Of a stretch of DNA of 64,000 nucleotides, positions 7,518 through 15,680 are shown piece by piece. Numbering within the stretch: the stretch's first letter is position 1; the number at the start of each line of letters is the position of its first letter. The notes beneath the pieces are model-generated. The model saw nothing but the letters and a program-made list of their open reading frames with translations. It was not told where the DNA came from and searched no databases. The position numbers and the translations under genes were made by a program. Source of the DNA: Chloroflexota bacterium. Its GTDB lineage: Bacteria > Chloroflexota > Anaerolineae > Aggregatilineales > Phototrophicaceae. The stretch covers positions 51,410 to 115,409 of the forward strand of contig JAPPMO010000096.1 of the NCBI GenBank assembly GCA_028873975.1, read 5' to 3'.

Positions 7518-8954
7518 ATGAATCGCTTTTGCGCTCGCCTATTGATTGTTCTCCTGGCGGGCGTACTGCAATTTCATCAACTGGGGCGCGATATCCGCTT
7601 CCATCCTGATGAAGCCAGTTTCATGACCTACGCGCGCAACGCCGCGGTCAACGGGGACTGGCTTTTGCCAGGCGCCTTGGACAAACCCCCGCTTTCCATT
7701 TACCTGGGCGCGATCAGCATGGTCGCGACAGGCTTGGTCGCCGATGACAAGGGTGTCTTGCGCCTGGACCCGCTCGCGGGCGAATTTGCGGCGCGCCTGC
7801 CCAATGTCATAATGGCGATTTTGCTTGTTGCACTGATGATGCGCCTGTCGCGGTCCGTGTTTAGCGACGAAGCTGCCGCGCTGGCAGCGGGGCTGTTGAC
7901 AGCGCTGTCACCCTATGTCCTGGCTTTTGGCGCCACCGCCTTCACAGATTTGGGCTTGCTGTTTTTCTCGACGCTGGCTTGGTACTGGCTGGAATGTCAA
8001 GGCTATAGAAAGGCTGGATTGGCGCTGGGACTGGCCTTTTGGTGCAAACAGCAAGCGCTATTGCTTCTGCCTTTGGTCCTATTGCTGCTCTGGACCAATG
8101 CTGCGAGACGGGCTGCGACCATCCGCCTCGCGCAACCGCTGGCGCTGCTAGCGCTGCTGCTCTTTGTATGGGATGCGGCGCGCCCGGCGACGAGCGTGTT
8201 CTTGCTGGGCTCAGTCAATAACCTGCCGGCGCAATGGATTGCCGATCCCGCGGAATGGCCAGGACGGCTGCTGGAGTGGGCGCGCTTGGGCATCTGGCTG
8301 CTTGGTCCGCCGGTCGTTACATTGTCCTTGATCGGACTGGCGGTTTTAAGTCGCTTCGCCAGGGGCGCCGCGCCCAGGCGGACGAGCCACTCGCAAGTTT
8401 ATCTGCTCTACGTCATTGCCTATGTTGCGCTGCATACGTTGCTGGCATTCAATCAATACGATCGTTATTTGTTGCCCCTCTTGCCGCCCATGATCCTTGT
8501 CGTCAGCAGTCATTTGCCGGCGTTGCCGCGAGGCCGCTTGTGGAAAAGCCTGTCTCTTTCTTTGGCAATTGCACTCGTATTAGCGGCTTTGTGGTCCTTA
8601 GGCAATGGACTGCCGATCGGAGGGGATCGCGGGCGGCATGATGGCATTGAGGACCTGGCGCGCTATCTCAACAGCAAGCCGGTGGCGACGGTGATTTACG
8701 ATCCCTGGCTGGGCTGGGAATTGGGATATTATCTGGGGCAATGGCACGACAAACGCCGCGTACACTATCCGACGGCGGAAACGCTGGCAGAAGGCGCTTT
8801 GGCGCTGGATGAGATCGGCGATCGCTATCTGGTAGCGCTCGTCGATCACGGGCATGAGGATTGGATTGCGGCTTTGAAAACCGCTGGCTTCGTATTGTCC
8901 CTTGATTATGAGCAAAATCGCTACATAGTATATCGTATCTCACGCCCTGGATAG
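7518..8954 (+). CDS. GT39/ArnT-like membrane glycosyltransferase
   Basis: A 478-residue polytopic protein of the PMT_2/ArnT type, which transfers sugars from polyprenyl-phosphate donors on the outer face of the membrane. The first extracytoplasmic loop has the Asp-Glu pair in FHPDEASF (residues 31-32) expected of GT-C enzymes, and the loop continues with DKPPLSIYLG, the usual D-K-P-P motif. About ten hydrophobic helices follow, then a soluble C-terminal part (from about residue 390) that includes WLGWELGYYLGQW. The ATG at 7518 has AAGGT upstream and removes 25 implausible N-terminal residues. The donor could be made by the GT2 enzyme at 30.3 kb (inference). Confidence 0.87.
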   Translation: MNRFCARLLIVLLAGVLQFHQLGRDIRFHPDEASFMTYARNAAVNGDWLLPGALDKPPLSIYLGAISMVATGLVADDKGVLRLDPLAGEFAARLPNVIMAILLVALMMRLSRSVFSDEAAALAAGLLTALSPYVLAFGATAFTDLGLLFFSTLAWYWLECQGYRKAGLALGLAFWCKQQALLLLPLVLLLLWTNAARRAATIRLAQPLALLALLLFVWDAARPATSVFLLGSVNNLPAQWIADPAEWPGRLLEWARLGIWLLGPPVVTLSLIGLAVLSRFARGAAPRRTSHSQVYLLYVIAYVALHTLLAFNQYDRYLLPLLPPMILVVSSHLPALPRGRLWKSLSLSLAIALVLAALWSLGNGLPIGGDRGRHDGIEDLARYLNSKPVATVIYDPWLGWELGYYLGQWHDKRRVHYPTAETLAEGALALDEIGDRYLVALVDHGHEDWIAALKTAGFVLSLDYEQNRYIVYRISRPG

Positions 8955-9044
8955 TTGATAACAGGTCAAGCCCCTCATTATTGGGGGCAGCAAGCGCCAT
9001 TTTCCGTTTTATACTGAATATAGACATATTTTGCGGAGGCAGTG

Positions 9045-9197
9045 ATGGGTTGTTTGGCGCTATTGATTCTGGCCTTTCTTTTCCGCGGGCTGATCTTCGC
9101 AGCGCTATCCGCGTTGCTTTCGCTGACACTTAAACTAGGTGTATTCGGCTTTATTCTCTTCGCGATAATCTTGATTATCGCCGCCCTGGCGGACTAA
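9045..9197 (+). CDS. Small hydrophobic membrane protein, 50 aa
   Basis: A 50-codon frame with a strong GGAGG (9035-9039) five bases before its ATG and a TATACT at 9010-9015. The product is almost entirely hydrophobic: a first helix at about residues 3-13, then FRGLIFAALSALLSL, then GVFGFILFAIILIIAA to the end, so one or two membrane spans. It ends ten bases before the NfeD-like gene and is probably the first cistron of that operon. No family recognised; the ribosome site and operon position make a real gene likely. Confidence 0.72.
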   Translation: MGCLALLILAFLFRGLIFAALSALLSLTLKLGVFGFILFAIILIIAALAD

Positions 9198-9207
9198 AGG
9201 ACGCATT

Positions 9208-9819
9208 ATGGAAATGCTTCAAGATCCCAACCTCATTTATTTGCTGCTGATGGCCGGGCTGTGGGTTAGCGCTACCGGCACCTATATTCCCGGCACGGGA
9301 CTTGCGGAATTTGCCGGTGCCGCTTTGATCCTCGGCACGCTGTATTTGTTGAGCGCGCTCGCCGTGAATTGGATTGCGGCGCTCGCGATTATTGTTGGCG
9401 CGGCGCTATTCTTCTTGCTGCCGCTGTTAAAGTCGGAGTGGGAGCCCTTTGCCATCGGCGGGCTGGCGGTTCAGGTTGTCGCGAGTTTTTTCCTTTTTGC
9501 CGACCGGTCGGTTTCGCCAGCGCTCATCGTCTTGGGCGTGGTCTTGGCCTGGCTCTATCACCGCGGCATATTGCGGGCGATTTTGCGGCAGCAGCGCGAG
9601 CTCTCTTCGACGCAGAAGGACGCATTTCTGGTGGGCGCGCGCGGGCGCGTGACGGGCGCGATGGAGGATCGGCTTACCGTGCGCGTCAACGGCGAATTGT
9701 GGACGGCGCGCAGCCGGTCGCGGCTGGAGAGCGGCGCTGAAGTGGTGGTAACGCAACAGGACGGGCTGGAACTGCAAGTGGAAAAAGTCAAACGGAGCGC
9801 TTCTGATGAAGGCGCGTGA
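9208..9819 (+). CDS. NfeD-like membrane protein
   Basis: A 203-residue protein with about four transmembrane helices in the first 130 residues, followed by a C-terminal OB-fold-like beta domain (about 137-195: FLVGARGRVTGAM, GELWTARSRSRLESGAEVVV). This is the layout of short NfeD proteins, which lack the N-terminal ClpP-like protease domain. NfeD genes normally sit next to stomatin/slipin genes, as here, and the pair is thought to organise membrane microdomains. AAGGA precedes the ATG at 9208; an in-frame ATG at 9214 is possible. Confidence 0.85.
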   Translation: MEMLQDPNLIYLLLMAGLWVSATGTYIPGTGLAEFAGAALILGTLYLLSALAVNWIAALAIIVGAALFFLLPLLKSEWEPFAIGGLAVQVVASFFLFADRSVSPALIVLGVVLAWLYHRGILRAILRQQRELSSTQKDAFLVGARGRVTGAMEDRLTVRVNGELWTARSRSRLESGAEVVVTQQDGLELQVEKVKRSASDEGA

Positions 9820-9865
9820 ATCATTGAGAGTGAATCGAAACAAGATTAGCCGAAGGAGCTAAGCA

Positions 9866-10864
9866 ATGAATGTTGACGGTTTAACACAAGCGCTGCAATC
9901 GGGCGGGCAAGCGATTATCCTGGTCGTCTTGCTCTTGGTCATATTTGGGATTTTGCGCGGCGCCATCCGCGCGGTCAAGGAATACGAGCGGCTGGTGATC
10001 TTTTTCATTGGCCGCTTCCGCACTGTGCGCGGTCCCGGCTTGACTTTTGTCATCCCTTTCGTCGAGCAGGCGATGAAAGTGGATATGCGCGAGCGGTTTT
10101 TCGATATCGAAAAACAGACCGCCATTACCAAGGACAATGCCTCGATTGGCATTGACTTCCTGGTTTACTTCCGGATTACTGATCCGGAGCTGTCGACCAC
10201 CAAGGTCAAGGATGTCGTTGATGCGACGACAAATATCGCCATTACCACCTTGCGCGCGGTCATCGGCGACATCGTGCTCGACGATGTCTTGTCGCGCCGC
10301 GAACAGATCAACGATGTGCTGCGCGTCAAACTGGACGAAACCACGGAGCGCTGGGGCATCAAGATCACCACGGTGGAAATCCGCGAGATTGATCCGCCCA
10401 GGGCGATCCAGGAATCGATGAACCGCCAGATGAGCGCCGAGCGCGATCGCCGCGCCGAGGTGATTCTGGCGGAGGGCGAGCGGCAGGCGGCTATTGAGCG
10501 CGCCGAGGGCAACAAGCAGTCGGCGATTTTGGAAGCGGAGGGCCAACAAAAATCACAGATTCTGCGCGCGGAAGGCGAGCGACAAGCGCAGCTCTTGCGG
10601 GCGGAGGGTTATGCCGCGGCTTTGCATGCCATTTACGAACAGGCGCGCGGTATCGATAACAAGACGATGGCGCTGCAATATATGGAAATGCTGCAAAATG
10701 TCGGCAGCAGCCCGTCTACCAAGTTCGTGCTGCCGATGGAATTAACCGGCATGGTGCAGAATATGATGGCGACGATGAGCGGGATGACGAGCGCCGAGGG
10801 CGGCGCGAACGGGTCCGATCAGGCATTGACGATGGCAGACAAGGTGGAAACTGTCGAAGCCTGA
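9866..10864 (+). CDS. Slipin/stomatin SPFH-domain protein
   Basis: A 332-residue membrane protein with an N-terminal hydrophobic hairpin or anchor (about 17-33), the SPFH/band-7 domain (about 35-190: EYERLVIFFIGRF, GPGLTFVIPFVE, RAVIGDIVLDDVLSRRE, WGIKITTVEIREIDPP), then an Ala/Glu-rich coiled coil with repeated AEGERQA-type heptads (about 195-265) and a flexible C-terminus. These proteins oligomerise into membrane microdomain scaffolds and work with NfeD, which is immediately upstream. The start has GGAG in CGAAGGAGCT nearby. Family certain; partners unknown. Confidence 0.95.
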   Translation: MNVDGLTQALQSGGQAIILVVLLLVIFGILRGAIRAVKEYERLVIFFIGRFRTVRGPGLTFVIPFVEQAMKVDMRERFFDIEKQTAITKDNASIGIDFLVYFRITDPELSTTKVKDVVDATTNIAITTLRAVIGDIVLDDVLSRREQINDVLRVKLDETTERWGIKITTVEIREIDPPRAIQESMNRQMSAERDRRAEVILAEGERQAAIERAEGNKQSAILEAEGQQKSQILRAEGERQAQLLRAEGYAAALHAIYEQARGIDNKTMALQYMEMLQNVGSSPSTKFVLPMELTGMVQNMMATMSGMTSAEGGANGSDQALTMADKVETVEA

Positions 10865-10977
10865 TCCGCGCCGTGGCTAAAGAGGGGGCGATTCGCTGGA
10901 ATCGCTCTCTTAGGTATTCAGCGAGTGCGACATATAAGTAAGTCCAACAAAGAAATGCAACAAATCGCAGGGTGATT

Positions 10978-11003
10978 GTAGGGGCGAGCCTTGGCTCGCC
11001 TAC
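10978..11003. repeat. Compact palindrome GTAGG..GGCGAGCC / GGCTCGCCTAC
   Basis: GGCGAGCC and GGCTCGCC form an eight-base stem with a TT loop, extended by outer GTA/TAC pairing. It lies in the 299-base stretch between the slipin gene and the convergent tail-like gene, in which I see no gene. A second imperfect hairpin (GCGATTC/GAATCGC, about 10888-10907) just after the slipin stop may be its terminator. It resembles the palindrome at 7432 in its GTAGGGGCGA start. Confidence 0.6.
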
Positions 11004-11163
11004 CGTTCCGGCTAAGTTTTTGCGGGGGGCCCTGCCCGATTCCGCGAACTGGGACATATACTCAGCTCTAAAACATCAAATCGATCTGTGAATGGGGGCT
11101 GCCCAGTTCGCCCTGTCACAAGTCCCTGCGCATGCCCCCAACCGATTTACGGTGAAGCGGCGA

Positions 11164-11601
11164 CTAGACCGCGCCCCAGGTCGGCGCTGCGCCCGTCGCC
11201 GGCTGCAAAGTCGCCGTGAACATCACCGCCCCGCCGGTCGTGATCTGCGGGCGGTAACTCGATACCAGGAACTCTCCGCTGTACTTGGGATCGTTCCTGG
11301 TCGGCGTTGCGTTGTCGCCCACCTGCACCTCCAGCGAGACTTGGCTCCCGGCCGCGAAGGCGCCCTGGATGACCGTGTGCGTGCCGCTGAGGCCGTCGGT
11401 CGTAAGATAGCCCTGAATCGTCACCGGCGCCCGCAACTGCCCGTTGATATATTGATGCGCCTCGTCGCCGAAGCCGGTGACATCGAACTGGTCGTAGGTC
11501 AGCCCCAGGTCGATGCTGCGGATGTCCCCATCCGCGAATGTCCGCAAGGTACCGCTGCTGTCGTCCATCTTTACGATGACGTGATCGCCTGACAATGCCA
11601 T
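11164..11601 (-). CDS. Phage tail-tube-like protein, 145 aa
   Basis: A beta-rich protein whose ending (SGEFLVSSYRPQ, TGGAVMFTATLQPA, TWGAV) resembles phage major tail proteins. Its N-terminus (LSGDHVIVKMDD, FDVTGFGDEAHQYINGQ) matches the first 70 residues of the next gene upstream (LSGDHVQVLVDG, FDITAFRDEARKFIPGQ), so the two share a domain. It is the last gene of a five-gene minus-strand cluster without capsid, portal or terminase genes. Tail-tube homology is inferred from pattern and context, not from a search; a beta-sandwich surface protein is an alternative. Confidence 0.6.
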   Translation of the reverse strand: MALSGDHVIVKMDDSSGTLRTFADGDIRSIDLGLTYDQFDVTGFGDEAHQYINGQLRAPVTIQGYLTTDGLSGTHTVIQGAFAAGSQVSLEVQVGDNATPTRNDPKYSGEFLVSSYRPQITTGGAVMFTATLQPATGAAPTWGAV

Positions 11602-11643
11602 GATTTCTTTCTCCTTTATGTGCTTTGGTTCTTGTACTGATTG

Positions 11644-13893
11644 CTAATCGTTAAATTGCGAACGCCGCGCTGTGGCGGAAGCGTAGTCCGACCAAGGTCC
11701 CCTGCCGCCCCGATTGACAGCTGCTACTCTGAATCTGTAGTCGCCAGAATTCGCGCCCGTCACAGTGTGAGATAGCGAGTTGATGTTCGGCAGATGAAGC
11801 TGCTTGTTTAGACCGTGGCGAACGTCGAGTTGATAGGTTGTGATCGGCGCCCCGCCTTGCGCGGGCGGGGTGATGGCGGCGGTAATTTCCCCGCTGCGAA
11901 CAGTCAGGGTTGGCGGCTGCGGTTTGGCGGGCGGCTCGATGACCTCCGGCTGGTTGCCCGCGGCGATCCAATGCTTGACTCGATTCGCCTGTCCGCTGTC
12001 GGCCGCCAGAACCCGGATCGCCGAAGCATACTCGATGCTTGTCGGGCGCGCTGTCGAAGCAAATCTCAAGCTCTCGCTATTGCTAAGAGCCTTGGACGAA
12101 ACGGGAAACTCATAGATCTGCTTGTCGCCGTACAAGTAGATATAGAACGAAGCGCTGGACAACAATGAAGGAATGACCTGCCATTCCTGCAGGGACGTCC
12201 CGCTGAACTCAAGCAAGGGCTCCGTTTTCCAATCCACGATTTGTACTTCGATGTCCGTATTCTGGCTGTTCGTCTTTGTCAAATTCAACCAGCGACTACC
12301 GCTGACTTGGTCGAAATTGCCCAACAGCTTGTTGCAGCTTGGATCACGCGATTTGAACTCAAAGTCAGTCAGCAGCCCTTGTGGCGGCGGCGGCAGCGTG
12401 ATCTTGCTGTAGTCCGACCATTCTCCCCTGCCAGCCCGATTGATGGCTGTCACTCGGAACTCGTAGGACGCGCCATTGGTCAAGCCCATCACTGTGTGAG
12501 ACAGCGCGTTGAGGTTTGGCACATGCCTGTGTGATCCGTTTGACCCGGACTCGCGATAGCTCAGTTCATAGGTTGTGATAGGCGATCCTCCTCGCGCAGG
12601 CGGGGTGATCGTCACGGCGGCTCGCTCGGCGCCGGCGACCAGGCTCGGCGGCTGTGGCTTGTCCGGCGGCGCTACAGTTTCGGGCTGGTTGCCCGCCGCG
12701 ATCCAGTTCTTGATTCGATTCGCCTGATTGCTATTCGCAACCAATAGGCGAATCTGCGAGCCGGCCACGATGCTTGCCGGACGCGGGCTTGAACTAAAAC
12801 CCATGGACCGAGCGCCAAGCGCTGGATCGGCGTTCATAGCAAACTCAAAGATTTCATTGCTGTTGGGCAGATGGATGTAGAATGAGGAGTTTGGCAGCAG
12901 CGAGGATAGAAGTTCCCATTCATGCTCTTCCCAACCGCCGAATTCAGCTTGACGATAGGGAAGAGGCGAGGCATCTGTACCCCATACCAGCGCCTCCAGG
13001 GAAATGTCTGTCTTCAAGCCATCCGTTCTGGTCAAATTTAACCAACGCGTGCCGGTATGGTTGCTGCTGCCATTCAACAGGTAGGGTGGCTCGCCTTCAT
13101 TCGGATCGAGCGCTGCGAACTTAAAGTCAGCCTGCAATCCTTGGGGGAAGGGAACCGGCTTGTGAATCCGAATCAGCGAAATTGCGATTTTGGCGCCATC
13201 CCGCGCGGCTGGGTCGGCTGTGGCCACCCAGCGCGCATAGCGAGGGATAATCCTGTTGATCTTGACCTGCTCGGAGCCAAGCGCCCTGCCATCCAGCGCG
13301 AAGGTCGCCAAGACGCTTTCTTCGCCGGCGAAGGCGCCGCTGTCCGATCCTTCAATGCTGAATGTATAGGCATCGCTGGCGGCGGCGTCAAGCACATGCA
13401 GACAAGCCAAGGCGCCTCCATCCGTAGCAGCGCCGTTGTCCAACGCGTCCCCGGCGGATGAGCCGATGACATGCTTCGGATTTGTCAAGGCTACTCCCCA
13501 GCCGCCGTTTTCATCCTGATTGGCGAAGACCGCCTGGAAGGGAATCATCCGGTTGAACTGGGGCAAGGCGCCATAACGCCCCTGTCGCGCCAGCATACTG
13601 AAGACCGGGTCGCCCGTCCTCGGTTCCGCGTTCTCCCGCACATAGACCGAGAACAGCCCGGCAAGATCCGCCCCTTTAAGCACCGGGTGCGATCCCGCTT
13701 CGCCGCTGTTCATGAAGCCGGCGTGCCGCACCGCCATCATGCGCTGCCCGGGGATGAATTTGCGCGCCTCGTCTCTAAAGGCGGTGATATCAAAGACATC
13801 GCGGTCCTCATTGATGCTGACGTGATTGCTGTCGCCGGTGATGTCATAGCCGTCAACCAGGACTTGTACATGATCGCCCGAAAGTTTCGACAT
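11644..13893 (-). CDS. Tail-tube-like / fibronectin type III chimera, 749 aa
   Basis: Residues 1-145 resemble the tail-tube-like protein at 11164. Residues about 150-245 form a beta-rich linker. Then a unit of about 250 residues occurs twice (about 250-500 and 505-745). Each has a domain of unknown type (RWLNLT, SFYI, LPNS or YGDK, ending QANR-K-WIAAGNQPE) followed by a fibronectin type III domain (PPARGGSPITTYELSY, FRVTAINRAGRGEWSDY; and PPAQGGAPITTYQLDV, FRVAAVNRGGRGPWSDY). FN3 domains on phage virions usually decorate tails and bind polysaccharide. No signal peptide. Nine bases separate it from the next gene, so co-transcription is likely. Particle assignment is inference. Confidence 0.65.
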   Translation of the reverse strand: MSKLSGDHVQVLVDGYDITGDSNHVSINEDRDVFDITAFRDEARKFIPGQRMMAVRHAGFMNSGEAGSHPVLKGADLAGLFSVYVRENAEPRTGDPVFSMLARQGRYGALPQFNRMIPFQAVFANQDENGGWGVALTNPKHVIGSSAGDALDNGAATDGGALACLHVLDAAASDAYTFSIEGSDSGAFAGEESVLATFALDGRALGSEQVKINRIIPRYARWVATADPAARDGAKIAISLIRIHKPVPFPQGLQADFKFAALDPNEGEPPYLLNGSSNHTGTRWLNLTRTDGLKTDISLEALVWGTDASPLPYRQAEFGGWEEHEWELLSSLLPNSSFYIHLPNSNEIFEFAMNADPALGARSMGFSSSPRPASIVAGSQIRLLVANSNQANRIKNWIAAGNQPETVAPPDKPQPPSLVAGAERAAVTITPPARGGSPITTYELSYRESGSNGSHRHVPNLNALSHTVMGLTNGASYEFRVTAINRAGRGEWSDYSKITLPPPPQGLLTDFEFKSRDPSCNKLLGNFDQVSGSRWLNLTKTNSQNTDIEVQIVDWKTEPLLEFSGTSLQEWQVIPSLLSSASFYIYLYGDKQIYEFPVSSKALSNSESLRFASTARPTSIEYASAIRVLAADSGQANRVKHWIAAGNQPEVIEPPAKPQPPTLTVRSGEITAAITPPAQGGAPITTYQLDVRHGLNKQLHLPNINSLSHTVTGANSGDYRFRVAAVNRGGRGPWSDYASATARRSQFND

Positions 13894-13902
13894 CGTCGCC
13901 TC

Positions 13903-14286
13903 CTAGATATGTTGATAGCGGTTGACATAACCGTGCAGGACGATGGTGTTGGCCGCGGCGGCGAAGGCGCGGACAAGCGCGCCATTCTGCAGGACATGCC
14001 CCGGGATGACTTCCGTGAAGCCGCTTTCCGCCGGAATCGTGACTTCGATAAGATCATCCGGGCTGTCCGTCCCGCCCCATTCGACTGTCAATTTGACCGA
14101 GGCGGCTGAGGTGTTGACCGCCTGAATGAAGATCTCATCCCATTCATTGGCGGCGATACTGCTCAGCGCCGTGTGGACCAGGGCGCCGGGGCTGCTGCCC
14201 GCCGCCACTTTGATGCCGCGCCCGTCCGCGCTGCCGCTCAGCTTGCGCTTCTGGTAATCGCGATAGTCGCGCATGTCATGTGGCAT
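13903..14286 (-). CDS. Phage-tail-like structural protein, 127 aa (hypothetical)
   Basis: A Met-Pro-His-Asp-Met N-terminus, a basic first helix (RDYRDYQKRKLSG), then a beta-sandwich-like body (IKVAAGSSPGALVHTALSS, EIFIQAVNTSAASVKLTVEWGG, VTIPAESGFTEVIPGHVLQNG, VLHGYVNRYQ). The pattern resembles small virion decoration proteins. It is the third gene from the cluster 3' end, nine bases from the chimera and 45 from the gene before it. No recognised family; the structural role is inferred from the neighbours. Confidence 0.6.
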   Translation of the reverse strand: MPHDMRDYRDYQKRKLSGSADGRGIKVAAGSSPGALVHTALSSIAANEWDEIFIQAVNTSAASVKLTVEWGGTDSPDDLIEVTIPAESGFTEVIPGHVLQNGALVRAFAAAANTIVLHGYVNRYQHI

Positions 14287-14331
14287 ATCACTTCTCCTTT
14301 CTTGCTCTTTGAGCAGGCTGATGGAGGGGGC

Positions 14332-14793
14332 CTAAATCTCCCGCACCCAGAATTGGGCGCCGGCGCGCAGAGTCGTATCGTTTTTCCCTTGGAGTTTGAA
14401 AGTATGGGATCCGGCGCTAAGGTTCTGCACCAAGCGGGTGAAGCTCAGCAATTCATTATTAGCGTTACCGCCGCCATACCGCAATCCATGATCGGCCTGG
14501 CCTTGTCGCGTTCCGTCAATGTCAACATCGATTTTGAAGTCGCTGGCTGTCACCACGCCATGAAAATGAACCAGAACATCTCCGCCCGCGGTGGTAATCG
14601 TCAGATTGAAGTGGCTATCGATATCGACGAATGTAGCGCTGTGCGGGATGCGTATATCAACTGTCGTCGCGTGGGCTGCAACCGTCTTTCGCACTCTGTC
14701 GAGTTCTGCCAGATTCTCGCTGACCGCGTTCAGATCGTCGGCGCTCACCAACTCTCCGGTCTCCCAATCCGTTTTGGGTGTTGTCCAAGCCAT
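14332..14793 (-). CDS. Phage baseplate/fibre-like protein, 153 aa
   Basis: The N-terminus MAWTTPKTDWETGELVSADD followed by LNAVSENLAEL is the helical 'TDW-tG-lv-A-dlN' pattern common at the start of phage baseplate and fibre proteins. The remainder is a beta domain that ends FKLQGKNDTTLRAGAQFWVREI. An intact paralogue-like reading of the same architecture lies just upstream at 15001-15446 but is frameshifted. A 72-base leader sequence before this gene is also repeated before the paralogue. Function inferred from the N-terminal pattern and context. Confidence 0.6.
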   Translation of the reverse strand: MAWTTPKTDWETGELVSADDLNAVSENLAELDRVRKTVAAHATTVDIRIPHSATFVDIDSHFNLTITTAGGDVLVHFHGVVTASDFKIDVDIDGTRQGQADHGLRYGGGNANNELLSFTRLVQNLSAGSHTFKLQGKNDTTLRAGAQFWVREI

Positions 14794-14846
14794 TGTATGT
14801 CCTCCTGTTTTCGACTTTTGTCATTTCTCGTGTATGCTGGATTTGT

Positions 14847-14918
14847 CCTGCCAAACATCAAGCGCTTTGTGAAACTGTACTGTGGACTTTGCCCTGTCAC
14901 AAACCAGTCCAAAAGACA
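14847..14918 (-). repeat. Direct repeat, downstream copy (72 bp leader)
   Basis: Begins CCTGCCAAACATCAAGCGCT on the plus strand and differs from the copy at 15499-15570 at about six of 72 positions. It lies about 55 bases before the start of the gene at 14793. The matching copy sits at the same distance before the frameshifted paralogue, so leader and gene were duplicated together. Confidence 0.88.
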
Positions 14919-15000
14919 CCCTCTCTACGCTAGGTACTTTGTCATCTCCCATTTCTTATTGCCTCATCTGCGCCACCTCCGTCTTATATTGGCTGATCCC

Positions 15001-15446
15001 TTAGATCTCGCGCGCCCAGAACTGCGCCCCGGGGCTGATCTGGATATCGCGATTTCGCGCACGCCATTGGAGCTTGAAAGTGTGGGTCCCGGGGCTCAAG
15101 TTCTGTATCAGGTAGGTATAAGTCGTGCCCACAATGTTGACTTCCTTGCTGTGCCAGTAACCTTGCTGCACACCGTCAACCTCAATGGCATAGTATGAGA
15201 AGGCTCTCGAGTCACTGTCATGATCTACGCTGCCAGCACATCTCCACCTGTTGTCGTAAGCGACAGATTGAAGTTGCTATGCACATCGATAAAGTCCGTC
15301 GAGCCTGTTTCCACCCTCGCTGGCAGGGCGCCGACGGCCGTCGGTGGATTCAGCAGCGCCGCTAGATTCTCGCCAATCGCATTCGAATGAGCAGCGGTAA
15401 CTAATTCACCGTCAGCCCAATCGGTCTTAGGTGTTGTCCTGGCCAT
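15001..15446 (-). pseudogene. Frameshifted paralogue of the baseplate/fibre-like gene
   Basis: The frame starts MARTTPKTDWADGELVTAAH, like the gene at 14793, and reads to GGDVLAA and a stop at about 15225. The other frame continues with VDHDSDSRAF, IEVDGVQQGYWHSKE and LIQNLSPGTHTFKL, and ends PGAQFWAREI with TAA at 15001-15003, matching the end of the intact paralogue (LSAGSHTFKL, RAGAQFWVREI). One missing base near 15232 accounts for the break. It is not in a homopolymer, so a real mutation is as likely as a sequencing error. Confidence 0.85.
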
Positions 15447-15498
15447 ACTTTTCTCCTTTCTCCGATCTTTCCCATCTTCTTGCATATAGTGGGCTTGC

Positions 15499-15570
15499 CC
15501 TGCCAAACATCAAGCGCTTTGTGAAACTGTCCTGTGGACTTCGCCCTGTCGCAAGCCAATCCACAAGACA
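15499..15570 (-). repeat. Direct repeat, upstream copy (72 bp leader)
   Basis: The partner of the repeat at 14847-14918, offset by 652 bases, about 92 percent identical by eye. It precedes the frameshifted paralogue by about 53 bases and may carry part of the cluster's 5' leader. Confidence 0.88.
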
Positions 15571-15664
15571 CAAGCGTGTCCCTCCGCAATTGAAATCAGT
15601 CCTCAGCAGTCTTTCGATAGTTTTCTCCTTTTTTCACTTCTAGTTTGATGATATGCGCCGATAA

Positions 15665-15680
15665 TAGCACATTTGTGCTA
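15665..15680. promoter_or_regulatory. Palindrome TAGCACA-TT-TGTGCTA, candidate operator
   Basis: A perfect seven-base inverted repeat around TT in an AT-rich stretch upstream of the minus-strand tail-like cluster. It is followed seven bases on by a second stem (GCGACT/AGTCGC at 15687-15702) with five T on the plus strand. The first has the geometry of a dimeric repressor site. The regulator is unknown and no gene for one is nearby. Confidence 0.4.

Noticed and set aside
14173-15198. Plus-strand frame of 341 codons
   Set aside because: It runs antisense across three tail-like genes and their leader repeats; its product shows no domain and mirrors the genes' codon structure.
11164-15446. Complete prophage
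   Set aside because: No integrase, terminase, portal, capsid, holin or attachment-site duplication was seen; only tail-like genes are present.
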